From Rhodococcus yunnanensis NBRC 103083 (GTDB lineage Bacteria > Actinomycetota > Actinomycetes > Mycobacteriales > Mycobacteriaceae), in the NCBI RefSeq assembly GCF_001895005.1, contig NZ_BCXH01000012.1, forward strand, positions 1-64,000: a DNA stretch of 64,000 nucleotides. Direction: 5' to 3'. Positions within the stretch are counted from its first letter, which is position 1. The number at the start of each line of letters is the position of its first letter. This document shows positions 1-8,990 of the stretch, in pieces. A program made the translations under genes and the position numbers. The notes under the pieces were generated by a model. It was not told where the DNA came from, searched no databases, and worked only from the letters and a program-made list of their open reading frames with translations.

Positions 1-290
1 ATCCGGTCACCCGCCAGTGAGCGAAGGCGACATTCAGTCACTCAGAGTGAGCGAAGGCGACATCCGCACACCCGACGCGAGCGAATGTCACATTCGGTCA
101 CCCGCCGGTGAGCGAAGGCGACATTCAGTCACTCAGAGTGAGCGAAGGCGACATCCGCACACCCGACGCGAGCGAATGTCACATTCGGTCACCCGCCGGT
201 GAGCGAGGGCGACATTCGGTCACCCACCAGTGAGCGAAGGTGACATTCGGTCACCCACCAGTGAGCGAAGGTGACATTCGGTCACCCCCC
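1..290. repeat. Intergenic tandem repeat, 30-31 bp units in a 91-bp super-period
   Basis: Units of 30, 30 and 31 bp beginning AGCGAAGGCGACATTC or a variant follow one another, and the three-unit block repeats with a 91-bp period (unit starts at 20 and 111). The last two units (about 232-290) are plain 31-bp repeats. In these, GGTGAC (239-244 and 270-275) can pair with GTCACC (250-255 and 281-286) across a 5-nt ATTCG loop; earlier units carry mismatches in this stem. The array lies downstream of the malic enzyme gene and probably continues past the window edge. Short open frames across it look like by-products of the repeat, not genes. Confidence 0.85.
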
Positions 291-332
291 CCGCCGGTCT
301 GACCCCCGAACCCCGGACACCCGGAGATACGA

Positions 333-376
333 GAACACCCCGAATCCGGCCGGGGTGGGGCGGGTTCGGGGTGTTC
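333..376 (-). terminator. Terminator hairpin after malic enzyme
   Basis: A perfect 12-bp inverted repeat (GAACACCCCGAA at 333-344 and its complement at 365-376) surrounds a GC-rich loop. It starts 15 nt after the stop codon of the minus-strand malic enzyme gene. There is no U-tract, as is common for actinobacterial hairpin terminators. Confidence 0.7.
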
Positions 377-390
377 TGTTCCTGCTGTTC

Positions 391-1587
391 CTACGCGACA
401 CCCTCGGCTCGCGCTGCTGCCGCAACTGCGTCCGCAACGGCCGGGGCGACGCGTGGGTCGAGCGGGCTGGGCACGATTTTGTCCGCAGCCAGCTCGTCGC
501 CGAGAACCGAGAGGATTGCCTCGGCAGCGGCGAGTTTCATGCCTTCGGTGATGCGGCGTGCGCCGGCGTCGAGTGCGCCTTTGAACACGCCGGGGAAGGC
601 GAGCACATTGTTGATCTGATTCGGGAAGTCGCTGCGTCCGGTGGCCACGATCGAGGCATACAGTGCTGCTCGTTCCGGGTGGATTTCCGGGTCGGGATTG
701 GACAGCGCGAACACGATCGACTGCGGCGCCATCGAGGCGATGAAGCTTTCGTCGATCTGGCCTGCCGAGACGCCGAGGAATACATCTGCTCCGGCCAATG
801 CTTCGGCTGCGCCGCCGGACAGTCCGCGCGGATTGGTGCGTGCTGCGAGGTCGCTCTTCACGCTGTTCAGATCCACACGATCGGACGAGACGATGCCTTT
901 CGAATCCAGCACTACGACGTCGGGGATGCCGGCGAGAAGCAGAATGTTCGCGCATGCGACGCCTGCAGCGCCTGCACCGGAGATGACGATCTTCAGGCCT
1001 GAGGTGCTCCGGCCCTGAACTTTGGCCGCTCCGTTGAGGGCTGCGAGAACGACGATCGCGGTTCCGTGCTGGTCGTCGTGCATCACGGGGCAGTCGAGGG
1101 CCTCGATGACACGCTTTTCGATCTCGAAGCAGCGAGGTGCCGAGATGTCTTCCAAGTTGACCGCGCCGAAGCTGTGACGAAGGCGAACGATGGTCTCGAC
1201 GATCTCGTCGACGTCGTTGGTGTCGAGCACGATCGGAATCGAGTTCAGGCCCGCGAAGTTCTTGAACAACGCGGCCTTGCCCTCCATGACGGGAAGCGAC
1301 GCGCGGGGACCGATGTCGCCGAGACCGAGCACAGCCGAACCGTCGGTGATGACCGCGACCAGACGATCGGTCCACGTGTACTGCTTGGCGAGCGAGGAGT
1401 CCTGCGCGATGGCCCGGCTGACCTGGGCCACTCCGGGCGTGTAGGCGATGGACAGATCGCGCTGCGTCTCGAGCGGAGCCGTGAGCTCGACCGAGAGCTT
1501 TCCGCCGACGTGGCCGAGGAAGATCTCCTCCTCGGTGATTGCGGACAGGTCTGCAGCGTTGTTTGTCGGTTGGGTCACAGTCGTCAC
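391..1587 (-). CDS. Malic enzyme (oxaloacetate-decarboxylating malate dehydrogenase)
   Basis: This cytosolic enzyme should convert malate to pyruvate and CO2 with reduction of NAD(P), linking the TCA cycle to pyruvate. The 398-residue protein has the family signatures YTPGV (49-53), [10 protein letters not shown] (81-90), DDQHGTA (171-177) and a GAGAAG dinucleotide-binding turn (204-209). It is the short bacterial form without a phosphotransacetylase-like tail. The GTG start at 1587 is chosen because GAGGAG lies 7 nt upstream; the frame stays open to 2031, but that extension is low-complexity and lacks family similarity. Cofactor preference (NAD or NADP) cannot be read from the sequence. A terminator hairpin follows. 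Confidence 0.9.
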   Translation of the reverse strand: MTTVTQPTNNAADLSAITEEEIFLGHVGGKLSVELTAPLETQRDLSIAYTPGVAQVSRAIAQDSSLAKQYTWTDRLVAVITDGSAVLGLGDIGPRASLPVMEGKAALFKNFAGLNSIPIVLDTNDVDEIVETIVRLRHSFGAVNLEDISAPRCFEIEKRVIEALDCPVMHDDQHGTAIVVLAALNGAAKVQGRSTSGLKIVISGAGAAGVACANILLLAGIPDVVVLDSKGIVSSDRVDLNSVKSDLAARTNPRGLSGGAAEALAGADVFLGVSAGQIDESFIASMAPQSIVFALSNPDPEIHPERAALYASIVATGRSDFPNQINNVLAFPGVFKGALDAGARRITEGMKLAAAEAILSVLGDELAADKIVPSPLDPRVAPAVADAVAAAARAEGVA

Positions 1588-1738
1588 GTTATAACTCCTC
1601 GGTGGCCGAGACGAGATCGGCGGTCGAATCGAAGAAGAAGAAATTCGGAGTGCGCCCGTACAAGGCTGCGACCACCGAAGAACTGGTAGGACGTGAGGCG
1701 TGTGCGCCGTCACCGTCCAGCATGGCGCTGTGGCGCCA

Positions 1739-1766
1739 CTGCGGTGGACCAAGTGTGCCACCGCAG
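1739..1766 (-). terminator. Terminator hairpin after the PHP-MarC operon
   Basis: CTGCGGTGG (1739-1747) and CCACCGCAG (1758-1766) form a perfect 9-bp stem with a 10-nt loop. The hairpin lies 21 nt beyond the stop of the small membrane protein that ends the leftward operon, and upstream of the malic enzyme start. Confidence 0.55.
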
Positions 1767-1786
1767 CGGCGGAGTGTGCAAACTTC

Positions 1787-2047
1787 TCATCCCCACCATT
1801 GTGTCCACAGAAGCACCCCGGCGATGACGAACACCAGCACAGATGCGACGACCGACACCGCGCGTGTTCGATGGTCCGCGAAGTGCTGCACGACGACGGC
1901 CAGCACAGCCGCAGCGATGTGAGCGGCGACCGATACCGTGCCTGGCCCCGGGAATTCCCGCTGGCTGCCGATGTACTGCGCACCGACGACGACAACTGCC
2001 AGCACGACCAGTCCTGCCGTGACTGCTCCACTCAGACCCCGAAGCAA
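1787..2047 (-). CDS. Small membrane protein, three predicted TM helices
   Basis: This 86-residue protein has no family I recognise. It is almost entirely three hydrophobic segments (about residues 7-26, 38-59 and 63-85) and ends WTQWWG. The TTG start at 2047 is preceded by AGGAGG, which overlaps the 3' end of marC; the only in-frame start further upstream lies inside marC and would read through it. It begins 4 nt after the marC stop, so it is probably translated from the same mRNA. No catalytic motif is visible. Confidence 0.6.
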   Translation of the reverse strand: MLRGLSGAVTAGLVVLAVVVVGAQYIGSQREFPGPGTVSVAAHIAAAVLAVVVQHFADHRTRAVSVVASVLVFVIAGVLLWTQWWG

Positions 2048-2051
2048 CCCG

Positions 2052-2666
2052 TCATCCTCCTGTGATGAATCCGCGGACCGAATCCGCAATGAGCTGAACC
2101 GCAATCGCGGCCAGCAACAGACCTGCGATGCGGGCCAGCAGCGTGATGCCGCCCTCACCGAGGATCCTGATCAACACCGTCGAGAACCTGAGCACCAGAA
2201 AGAACAGTAGGTGAATGGTCACGATGGCGAGTCCTACGGCAAGTAGTGACCCTACGTGCCCGCCGGCTTGGCTGACGTAGACGATGACCGCCGCGATCGC
2301 TCCCGGGCCCGCCATCAACGGCGTGCCGAGGGGCACGAGCGCGACATTGACGTCCTCTGCTTCCGATCCGCTGCCTGCGCCGCGACCTGTGAGCAGCGAC
2401 AGCGCAATGATGAGCAGCAGCAGACCTCCAGCGCCCTGCAATGCCGGGATGCCGATGTGCAGGTATTCGAGGATCGCCTGGCCACCGATCGCGAACACCG
2501 TGATCACCGTCAACGACACGGCGGGCGCCTGCCAGGCCGCCTTGTTTCGCGCTTGTCTGCTCTTGCGTCCGACGAGCGAGAGGAACACCGGAATGGCTCC
2601 CGGTGGATCCATGATGACGAACAGTGTGATCAGAACCGTCAGGTAGAGGGTGGTATCGAAACTCAT
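2052..2666 (-). CDS. MarC family (UPF0056) integral membrane protein
   Basis: The 204-residue polytopic protein has about six hydrophobic helices and the family signature near the N-terminus (VIMDPPGAIPVFLSL), with GTPLMAGPGAI in the middle. MarC/SnatA-type proteins sit in the cytoplasmic membrane; an amino-acid transport role is known for a few members, but most have no proven substrate. The ATG overlaps the stop of the upstream PHP gene by 4 nt (ATGA), so the two are translationally coupled. No antibiotic-resistance role should be assumed from the historical name. Confidence 0.85.
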   Translation of the reverse strand: MSFDTTLYLTVLITLFVIMDPPGAIPVFLSLVGRKSRQARNKAAWQAPAVSLTVITVFAIGGQAILEYLHIGIPALQGAGGLLLLIIALSLLTGRGAGSGSEAEDVNVALVPLGTPLMAGPGAIAAVIVYVSQAGGHVGSLLAVGLAIVTIHLLFFLVLRFSTVLIRILGEGGITLLARIAGLLLAAIAVQLIADSVRGFITGG

Positions 2667-3529
2667 ACTTCGATACCGGACGACTGCGCGAGAAGTCGCT
2701 CGTACTGCTCGACGGCGGTGGTGTGCTGGCCGAGCCGCAGTGTCTTGTTGTCACCGTGATAGTCGGAGGATCCCGTCGCGATGAGGTCGAGTTCCTCGGC
2801 GAGGTCACGCAGTATCCGCGTGTCCTCGGCGTCGTGGTCGGCGTGTTCGACTTCGAGGCCACCGAGACCATGCCCGACGAGCTCGCGCACGTGCTCCAGA
2901 TCGAGCAGACGTCCCCTCGCCCGTGCGCGTGCATGAGCGACGACGCTGACGCCTCCCGCGGTGCGAATCATCGCCACGGCCCGCTCCAGCGGGGTGTCGA
3001 TCTTGGCGACGTAGTAAGGGCTCTTCGTCGCCAGTGGCCCGTCGAATGCAGCCTGCACGTTCGCTACGGCACCGGCGGCGACGAGGGCACGCGCAAGGTG
3101 CGGCCGGCCTGCCGACGGGCCGATCGCGGCGAGAATCGCGTCGGGTTCGATCATCGGATAATCGGTCGCCAGACGTTCGGCCATGAGGCGGATCCGCTCG
3201 GTTCGCTCGCCGAGCAACCGGCTGCGTTCCGCCGCGAACACCTCGTCCTCCGGGTCGAACAGGTACGCGAGCAGATGCACCGGGACGGGATCGCCGTCCT
3301 CTCCCCTGCCCTCGCACGACATCTCGATCCCCCGTACGACGGTCAATCCGGTGGGCGCGGCGCCCAGAGCCTCGGCCCATCCGTCCGTGGTGTCGTGATC
3401 GGTGAGTGCGACGACGTCCAGTCCTGCGTCTGCCGCCGCTCGGACCAACTCTGCCGGGGTGTCGGTGCCGTCGGAGACGGCAGAATGGGTATGGAGGTCG
3501 ATGAGCACGAGAGCCAGTCTCTCAGGCAC
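2663..3529 (-). CDS. PHP-domain phosphoesterase, RNase AM / TrpH type
   Basis: The 288-residue protein carries the metal-binding PHP motifs: HTHS with a downstream SDG (residues 13-21) and TDHD (43-46), with further His and Asp residues toward the C-terminus. Relatives remove phosphate from 3',5'-nucleoside bisphosphates or trim 5' ends of small RNAs. The GTG at 3529 gives a short leader before the first motif; a second GTG at 3508 would start almost on the motif, so the exact start is uncertain. It is the first gene of a leftward three-gene operon and is divergent from corA. Confidence 0.8.
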   Translation of the reverse strand: MPERLALVLIDLHTHSAVSDGTDTPAELVRAAADAGLDVVALTDHDTTDGWAEALGAAPTGLTVVRGIEMSCEGRGEDGDPVPVHLLAYLFDPEDEVFAAERSRLLGERTERIRLMAERLATDYPMIEPDAILAAIGPSAGRPHLARALVAAGAVANVQAAFDGPLATKSPYYVAKIDTPLERAVAMIRTAGGVSVVAHARARARGRLLDLEHVRELVGHGLGGLEVEHADHDAEDTRILRDLAEELDLIATGSSDYHGDNKTLRLGQHTTAVEQYERLLAQSSGIEV

Positions 3530-3598
3530 ACGAGCAGTTCGTATCCCAGGCGTACGATTGCGCGTCGCGCGTCCGCTCGACCCGAAGGAGAGCCGCCC

Positions 3599-4696
3599 AT
3601 GCCATCGTTACCACCGCGGCCGTCGTTGCCGTCCCTGCATTCACTGCGTCCGACGGGCCGCAGCCAGGCGGCAGGGCCGAAGGTCCCCGTGCCCACCGCA
3701 CGTGCGATCGTCGACTGCGCGATCTACGTCGACGGTGTTCGACTCCCCGGCAAATTCACTCACTCGGCTGCGATAGCGGAGGTCCGTAAGCGCGGCGAGG
3801 GCTTCGTCTGGCTCGGTCTTCACGCTCCCGACGAAGGGCAGATGAACGGCGTCGCGGAGTGTTACGGCCTCCACGAGCTCATGGTCGAGGACGCCGTCCA
3901 CGCTCACCAGCGTCCGAAGCTCGAACGATACGACGACGTCTCGTTTCTCGTGCTCCGTACGGTCAGTTACGTCGAGCACGAGTCGGTCACGACCGCCAAC
4001 GAGATCGTCGAGAGCGGCGAGATCATGGTCTTCCTGGCTCGCGATTTCGTCGTCACGGTTCGGCACGGTGAGCACTCGGGGCTCTCCGGAGTTCGGCATC
4101 GGCTCGAGGAAAATCCGGAGCGGCTGGCGCTCGGCCCGTCCGCGGTGCTGCATGCCGTCGCCGATCACGTCGTCGACGAGTATCTGGCGGTGACGTCGTC
4201 GATCGAACGCGACGTCGATGTCATGGAAGAAGAGGTCTTCTCCCCGAATCATCATGTCCCGATCGAGAACATCTATCTGCTCAAGCGCGAGGTGGTCGAG
4301 CTGCGACGGTCGGTGACCCCGCTGTCGACGCCGCTGAGCCAGCTCGTGCAAGGAGTGGACACACCGATCCCCAAAGCGGTTCGACGCTATCTACGCGACG
4401 TGCAGGACCATCACACGACGGTCGCCGAGCGGGTCGCCGAGTTCGACGAGGTGCTGAGTTCTCTCGTCGATGCCGCGTTGGCTCGGGTGACGATGCAACA
4501 GAACATGGACATGCGCAAGATTTCGGCGTGGGTCGCCATCGCCGCGGTGCCGACGATGGTGGCAGGCATCTACGGCATGAACTTCGACAACATCCCCGAA
4601 CTGCACTGGACGTACGGGTATCACACCGTCATCGCGGTGGTGGCGATCTTCTGCGTCGGGCTGTTCGCGACCTTCCGGCGCAATCACTGGCTCTGA
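3599..4696 (+). CDS. corA: CorA-type magnesium/cobalt transport protein
   Basis: The 365-residue protein has a large soluble N-terminal domain, a long helical stalk rich in charged residues, and two C-terminal membrane helices. The selectivity motif GIYGMNF (GMN at 326-328) lies at the end of the first helix, which defines CorA channels for Mg2+ (also Co2+/Ni2+). The length matches the mycobacterial homologue. ATG at 3599 follows AAGGAGAG; the open frame upstream is antisense to the PHP gene and is not coding. In mycobacteria corA also lies near the sug genes, as here. Confidence 0.93.
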   Translation: MPSLPPRPSLPSLHSLRPTGRSQAAGPKVPVPTARAIVDCAIYVDGVRLPGKFTHSAAIAEVRKRGEGFVWLGLHAPDEGQMNGVAECYGLHELMVEDAVHAHQRPKLERYDDVSFLVLRTVSYVEHESVTTANEIVESGEIMVFLARDFVVTVRHGEHSGLSGVRHRLEENPERLALGPSAVLHAVADHVVDEYLAVTSSIERDVDVMEEEVFSPNHHVPIENIYLLKREVVELRRSVTPLSTPLSQLVQGVDTPIPKAVRRYLRDVQDHHTTVAERVAEFDEVLSSLVDAALARVTMQQNMDMRKISAWVAIAAVPTMVAGIYGMNFDNIPELHWTYGYHTVIAVVAIFCVGLFATFRRNHWL

Positions 4697-4703
4697 ATCG
4701 GGT

Positions 4704-5303
4704 CTAGAGGGTCACGGCCGACCGGTGGGGATCGCGAACGTCGACGCCCGCTTCGACCCATGCCTCCCGAAGCGCGTCGGCCCCGCGCAGGCGCACCCAT
4801 GCCGCTTCGGTGCCGGTGATCGGGACGACCGACAGGAAGTGGACGGGGTCGGATGGTTCGGGGAGCGGCAGGTCCGGCACCTCGCTCGCACCGAGGAGCA
4901 CCGCGGTGAACGGGGCACCGACCCAGAGCGGCTCACCGAGGTCGAGCAGGGCGTCGTCGACCAGGACGACGCCTTCGACGGCAGGTGAGGCCGCGAGCAC
5001 CGCGAGCTTCTTGTGCACGCCCGATGCGATTCCTGCGCCCCCGACCAGCGTCAACACCAGTTCGGCTCGTGGGCCGCGGTTGGGGTCGGCGACCAGTTCG
5101 TTCGGGTCGGCCATGGGGTGCCGGGAGCATCCGAGCGTCGCGTAGCGCACGATGCCGTCGGGGTTGTCCGCGAAACGAAGCACGTCGAGAGATTCCAGTC
5201 CGAGAAACGTCACCGACGCCGATGACGGGTTCTCGTCTCCGATCTCCGCGATCAGATGCGCCCGGACCCGGGCAATCACGCTGCCGAAGACACTGTCGCT
5301 CAC
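4704..5303 (-). CDS. Suppressor-of-fused (SUFU) domain protein
   Basis: The 199-residue protein resembles bacterial SUFU-domain proteins, with a beta-rich N-terminal half (YATLGCSRHPM, then RAELVLTLVGG) and a FLSVVPIT segment in the C-terminal half. The biochemical role of bacterial members is unknown; some serve as immunity or partner proteins, but nothing next to this gene suggests a toxin pair. It converges on corA with only 7 nt between the stop codons. Confidence 0.7.
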   Translation of the reverse strand: MSDSVFGSVIARVRAHLIAEIGDENPSSASVTFLGLESLDVLRFADNPDGIVRYATLGCSRHPMADPNELVADPNRGPRAELVLTLVGGAGIASGVHKKLAVLAASPAVEGVVLVDDALLDLGEPLWVGAPFTAVLLGASEVPDLPLPEPSDPVHFLSVVPITGTEAAWVRLRGADALREAWVEAGVDVRDPHRSAVTL

Positions 5304-5345
5304 GAACTACATCCAACACCACAGCGGCCCGGTAGCGTCGTCCGA

Positions 5346-6059
5346 GTGGTCTCCGTCCTCGCAGTTGCCGACGAGACGATCGAAAGCTTGTGGAGCGCAC
5401 AGGTCCGATCGTTGAGTGTCGATCTCATTCTCGGTGCGGGTGATCTTCCGTTCGATTATCTGGAGTATCTGACCGACGCGCTCAATGCGCCGTGCGTCTT
5501 CGTCCCCGGCAATCACGACGCGGACCTGACGGGATATTCCGCGGGACGCGCAGGCTGGATGCGGGCAGGGCTTCCGACGACGTGGCCCGGTCCCGTGGGT
5601 GCGGTCAACGCCGATCGCAAGATCGTCTCGGCCGCGGGTCTGCGCATCGCAGGACTCGGCGGGTCCATCCGCTACAACGGCGGCCCCAACCAGTGGACGC
5701 AGCGACAGCAGCGGCGCCGGGCGAGGACGTTGACGCGGACCACATCGTGGGCGGAACGGGTGCGCGGCGATCAGCGCGGCATCGACATTCTGTTGACGCA
5801 CAGTCCCCCGTTCGGCGTCGGTGACGACACCGACCCCGCGCACATCGGTTTCGAGTGCCTCGACGACGTCACGCGCGTTCTTCGCCCCCAGGTACTGCTG
5901 CACGGTCACATTCATCCGCACGGCCGGACGCCCGAGGATCTGCGTCTGCACAACTCGGATGTGGTGAACACCGTCGGATACACGTTGCTCGAGATCGAGC
6001 CGGGTGGGGAACATCGAGACACAGCTCCCACGATCGTGAGGCGACGCCATGGCACGTGA
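5346..6059 (+). CDS. Calcineurin-like metallophosphoesterase
   Basis: The 237-residue protein has most metallophosphoesterase blocks: an N-terminal beta strand ending in an Asp (VLAVADE), GAGDLPFD, VPGNHD, THSPPFG and HGHIHPHG, which supply ligands for a dinuclear metal centre. The first block lacks the His of the usual DxH motif. The substrate is unknown. GTG at 5346 is used because the frame upstream of it is antisense to the SUFU gene. It overlaps the following ParB-like gene by 11 nt, suggesting coupled expression. Confidence 0.8.
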   Translation: MVSVLAVADETIESLWSAQVRSLSVDLILGAGDLPFDYLEYLTDALNAPCVFVPGNHDADLTGYSAGRAGWMRAGLPTTWPGPVGAVNADRKIVSAAGLRIAGLGGSIRYNGGPNQWTQRQQRRRARTLTRTTSWAERVRGDQRGIDILLTHSPPFGVGDDTDPAHIGFECLDDVTRVLRPQVLLHGHIHPHGRTPEDLRLHNSDVVNTVGYTLLEIEPGGEHRDTAPTIVRRRHGT

Positions 6060-6915
6060 CACCGGATTTCCAGCAGCCGACGCGGAGAACGATTTCACCA
6101 GACAACGCAGGCGAGCCGACGTCGCTCGGCTCGTCGGGTGGCTTCGTCGCCAGCCCGACGACGTCAATACGATCCTGCCGTTCGACGAGGTCGTCGCCGC
6201 TCTCGGCAAGATCGGCGAGCGGCAGTTGGGCGTGCAGGTCATTCGAGTCGACTCGATCGTCGGGAGTGTCGATCGAACTCGCGATTTCGACCGATTCTTC
6301 CGTCCGACGTCGGCGCGCATCAGGGAACGGTGGCAACGGTTGGCGGCCGCGCAACGGCGCGGCGAGTCGATGCCGCCGATCCAGGTCTATCGCATCGGTT
6401 CGATGCACTTCGTGCTCGACGGCCATCACCGTGTGTCCATCGCGTTCGCCATGCATCGAACGACGATCGACGCGCTCGTCACCGAAATCATCACCCGGAT
6501 CTCACCCGAGGGAATTACCCGTCGCGGTGACCTGCTCATCAAGGATCACCGGCGAATCTTCCTCTCCCGTGTGCCACTCGTCGGCAAGGCACGTGAGGCT
6601 GTGACCGTGACCGATCCGTTCGAGTACGCCGAGCTCAGCGAATGCGTCGAGGCGTGGGGCTTTCGGTTGATGCAGGAGAAATGTGAGTTCGTCGACCGAG
6701 CCACGGTGGCGCGCCGATGGTTCGGTGAGGAATTTCTGCCCGTCGTGCGGATGGTGCGCGCGGCCGACATTCTCGAGGGCCGGACGGATGCGGAGGCGTA
6801 TCTGTGGATGATTCGGGAGCGTTACCGCCTGGTCCGCGAGCACGTCTGGAACGACGAGATCGTCTCGGAACTGCGCGAGCGGGCCGTCGGCCGAACCACT
6901 CGACCACCGCGCTGA
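6049..6915 (+). CDS. ParB/Srx-fold domain protein
   Basis: The 288-residue protein contains a ParB N-terminal-like box: PPIQVYRIG, then VLDGHHRVSIAFAM (about residues 109-134), matching the GxHR nucleotide-binding pattern of ParB/sulfiredoxin-fold proteins. It lacks the helix-turn-helix block expected of a chromosome-segregation ParB, and no parA is adjacent. The C-terminal half is charged and of unknown function. It starts inside the 3' end of the phosphoesterase gene. Likely a nucleotide-binding or nuclease-like accessory protein; the role is unknown. Confidence 0.6.
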   Translation: MARDTGFPAADAENDFTRQRRRADVARLVGWLRRQPDDVNTILPFDEVVAALGKIGERQLGVQVIRVDSIVGSVDRTRDFDRFFRPTSARIRERWQRLAAAQRRGESMPPIQVYRIGSMHFVLDGHHRVSIAFAMHRTTIDALVTEIITRISPEGITRRGDLLIKDHRRIFLSRVPLVGKAREAVTVTDPFEYAELSECVEAWGFRLMQEKCEFVDRATVARRWFGEEFLPVVRMVRAADILEGRTDAEAYLWMIRERYRLVREHVWNDEIVSELRERAVGRTTRPPR

Positions 6916-7044
6916 TAGACGGGATCCTCGCACAGTCACCTTTCAAGTCGGCGGCAAACCTGATAACTACTTAGATGCACACATCAAGCATTCTTGTAAT
7001 TTGAAATTTGCTCGACCCAAAAATGTGAACGAGGTTCCTCGCCC

Positions 7045-8556
7045 ATGCCTTCGCCTGTCCGCACCGTCGCACGCCAACCAGGCCGCTTGCTGCTTCCCAG
7101 CCTCTGCCTCGTCGTCATGACGCTGACCATCCTGCAGACGATGGTCATTCCGATCGTCGGAACCATCGGCACCCAGCTGCACGTGAGCACGACTGCCGCG
7201 GGATGGGTGCTCACCGCCAATCTGCTCGCCGCCGTCGTCGCCACTCCCATCATCGGAAAGCTTGCCGACCTGCACGGCAAGCGGCCCGTCCTGCTTGCCG
7301 TTCTCGGCCTCGTCCTCGTGGGCACGCTGATCTCCGCGTTCACCCACTCACTTGCATTTCTGATCGTCGGCCGGGTTCTGCAGGGTGTGTCCTACGCGCT
7401 GTTCCCGATCGCGCTGGCGATCCTGCGCGACGAGATGCCGCCGCACAAGTTGGTCGGGTCGATGGCGATCCTGTCCGGAACGCTCGGTGTCGGCGGCGGA
7501 TTCGGGTTGGTCCTGACGGGCCTGTTGACCGCAGACGGCGCCGACTATCACCGTGTCTTCTGGCTGACCGCCGTCTTCGTCGTCGTCACACTCGTGTTGG
7601 CGTGGTTCGGGCTTCCCGCGCGGCCGCGCAGCGGTACCGGCACCGTCGATTGGGTGGGCGCCCTGTTGCTCGCCATCGGGCTGATCCTGCTGTTCCTCGC
7701 GCTCACGCAGGGTCGCTCGTGGGGCTGGGCGTCGGCGTTGACGATCGGCTGCGCGGTCGTCGGCGCCGCGACACTGGCAGTGTGGTGGATCTTCGAACGC
7801 AGGATTCCTGCCCCACTCGTCGCACCCCGGCTTCTGACGCACGGACCATTGCTCGCGACGAACATCGCCACGCTGTTCATCGGCATCGCGATGTTCGTCA
7901 GCTTTCTGTCCAGCTCGTACTTCGTGCAGACGCCGCGTGAGATCGCCGGATACGGATTCAGCGCGGACGTGCTGAGCGCCAGCGTGGTGTACCTGCTGCC
8001 GGGAGCTGTGGTGGGCGTCATCGCAGCGAGCTGCGCAGGCGCATTGATCCGACGCTTCGGCGGGCGCCGCGTACTGATCTCCGGCGCCGTCATCGGGTTC
8101 TTCGGGTTCGTTTTCGTCGCCGTCTTCCACGAATTCTCCTGGCAGATCATCGTCGGAACGATGGTCGTGAACATCTTCGTCAGTTTCGCGTTCGCGTCGA
8201 TACCCAATTTGCTGATGGCCGAGGTGTCCGCCCGCGACACCGGAGTCGCGAACAGCGTCAACTCCATCGTGCGCACCGTCGGAACCTCCATCGCCAGTGC
8301 ACTTCTCACCACGATGTTGGCCACCTACACGATATCGGGAACCGCGATTCCGCTCGAGGCCGTGTTCGTCTTCGCGTTCGCGGCGGGGGCGATCGCCTGC
8401 GTCGTCGTCGCCTGCGCAGCAGGTGCGATTCGTGTCGTTCCGCGGGACTCGAACGATGCCAGCACATTCACAGGCAACCCGACGGATGCGGCGTCCCAGG
8501 ACCAGGGCAAACACCGCGAAACCGCAGCAAGCGGGGCACTGGCAGAGGACTGCTGA
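7045..8556 (+). CDS. MFS drug:H+ antiporter, 14-TM DHA2 (EmrB/QacA) type
   Basis: The 503-residue protein has about 14 hydrophobic helices. It has major-facilitator motif A after helix 2 (GKLADLHGKRPV) and an antiporter motif C region in helix 5 (GTLGVGGGFG). Such proteins export hydrophobic or cationic compounds with proton influx; the substrate cannot be predicted. The start is preceded by GAGG about 10 nt upstream. The 129-nt upstream region is unusually AT-rich (about 6960-7025), which fits a regulated promoter, but no regulator gene is adjacent. Confidence 0.85.
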   Translation: MPSPVRTVARQPGRLLLPSLCLVVMTLTILQTMVIPIVGTIGTQLHVSTTAAGWVLTANLLAAVVATPIIGKLADLHGKRPVLLAVLGLVLVGTLISAFTHSLAFLIVGRVLQGVSYALFPIALAILRDEMPPHKLVGSMAILSGTLGVGGGFGLVLTGLLTADGADYHRVFWLTAVFVVVTLVLAWFGLPARPRSGTGTVDWVGALLLAIGLILLFLALTQGRSWGWASALTIGCAVVGAATLAVWWIFERRIPAPLVAPRLLTHGPLLATNIATLFIGIAMFVSFLSSSYFVQTPREIAGYGFSADVLSASVVYLLPGAVVGVIAASCAGALIRRFGGRRVLISGAVIGFFGFVFVAVFHEFSWQIIVGTMVVNIFVSFAFASIPNLLMAEVSARDTGVANSVNSIVRTVGTSIASALLTTMLATYTISGTAIPLEAVFVFAFAAGAIACVVVACAAGAIRVVPRDSNDASTFTGNPTDAASQDQGKHRETAASGALAEDC

Positions 8557-8648
8557 GGTCCTGGGAGAGTCCCGTTCTCCCTTTCGCCACCGGGTGCGGC
8601 GAGCCTACTTTCGAGCATGCAGAACGCAGTCACTCGAAAGGGAAATAC

Positions 8649-8945
8649 ATGAACACCCGAAAGATTCTCACCCGCACCGCAATCACCGGCGCACTCGTCG
8701 CAGTACCTCTCGTCGCAGTCGTCGGCACCGCGTCGGCGGATCCGATCCACGACGACCACGGCCAGCAGAACCAGCAGAACCAACAGTCACCGCAGTGGGA
8801 GTGGCCGCAGTTCGAGCTGCCGCAGTTGCCGAATCTGCTGCCGCAGCAGCATGATCCGGCACCGCAACCCGCGCCCGCACCCAACGAGGTACCGAGCTTC
8901 GCCCCTGGCTTCTTCCAGAATTTCAGCACCGGCTCCGCCGGATAG
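8649..8945 (+). CDS. Small secreted Gln/Pro-rich protein
   Basis: The 98-residue protein has a clear Sec signal peptide (basic MNTRKILTR, hydrophobic core, then GTASADP, with likely cleavage after ASA). The roughly 67-residue mature part is rich in Gln, Pro and Trp, with QQNQQNQQ and repeated PQ pairs, and has no cysteines. GAAAGGGA precedes the ATG. No family is recognised; an extracellular or cell-wall role is inferred only from the signal peptide and composition. It converges on sugC across a shared terminator. Confidence 0.7.
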   Translation: MNTRKILTRTAITGALVAVPLVAVVGTASADPIHDDHGQQNQQNQQSPQWEWPQFELPQLPNLLPQQHDPAPQPAPAPNEVPSFAPGFFQNFSTGSAG

Positions 8946-8954
8946 GCCGCGCGA

Positions 8955-8981
8955 CTCGGGCGCCGACACCCGGCGCCCGAG
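8955..8981. terminator. Bidirectional terminator between small secreted gene and sugC
   Basis: CTCGGGCGCC (8955-8964) and GGCGCCCGAG (8972-8981) form a perfect 10-bp stem with a 7-nt loop. It sits in the middle of the 45-nt gap between two convergent genes, so it can serve both directions. Confidence 0.75.
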
Positions 8982-8990
8982 ATCGCAGCC

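Noticed and set aside
17..202. 61-codon frame across the 5' repeats with SEGD units
   Set aside because: It is created by the tandem DNA repeat, has no ribosome site and no plausible protein content.
1..290. Possible CRISPR array in the 30-31 bp repeats
   Set aside because: Units are contiguous with no unique spacers, and no cas genes are in the window.
251..1375. Long Arg-rich open frame on the minus strand overlapping malic enzyme
   Set aside because: It is a frame-shifted shadow: Arg/Ser/Pro-rich, no family content, while the other frame encodes a clear malic enzyme.
6916..7044. AT-rich stretch before the MFS gene as a horizontally acquired fragment
   Set aside because: It is only about 130 nt, lies between normal genes and is more simply a promoter region; no clear operator was found.
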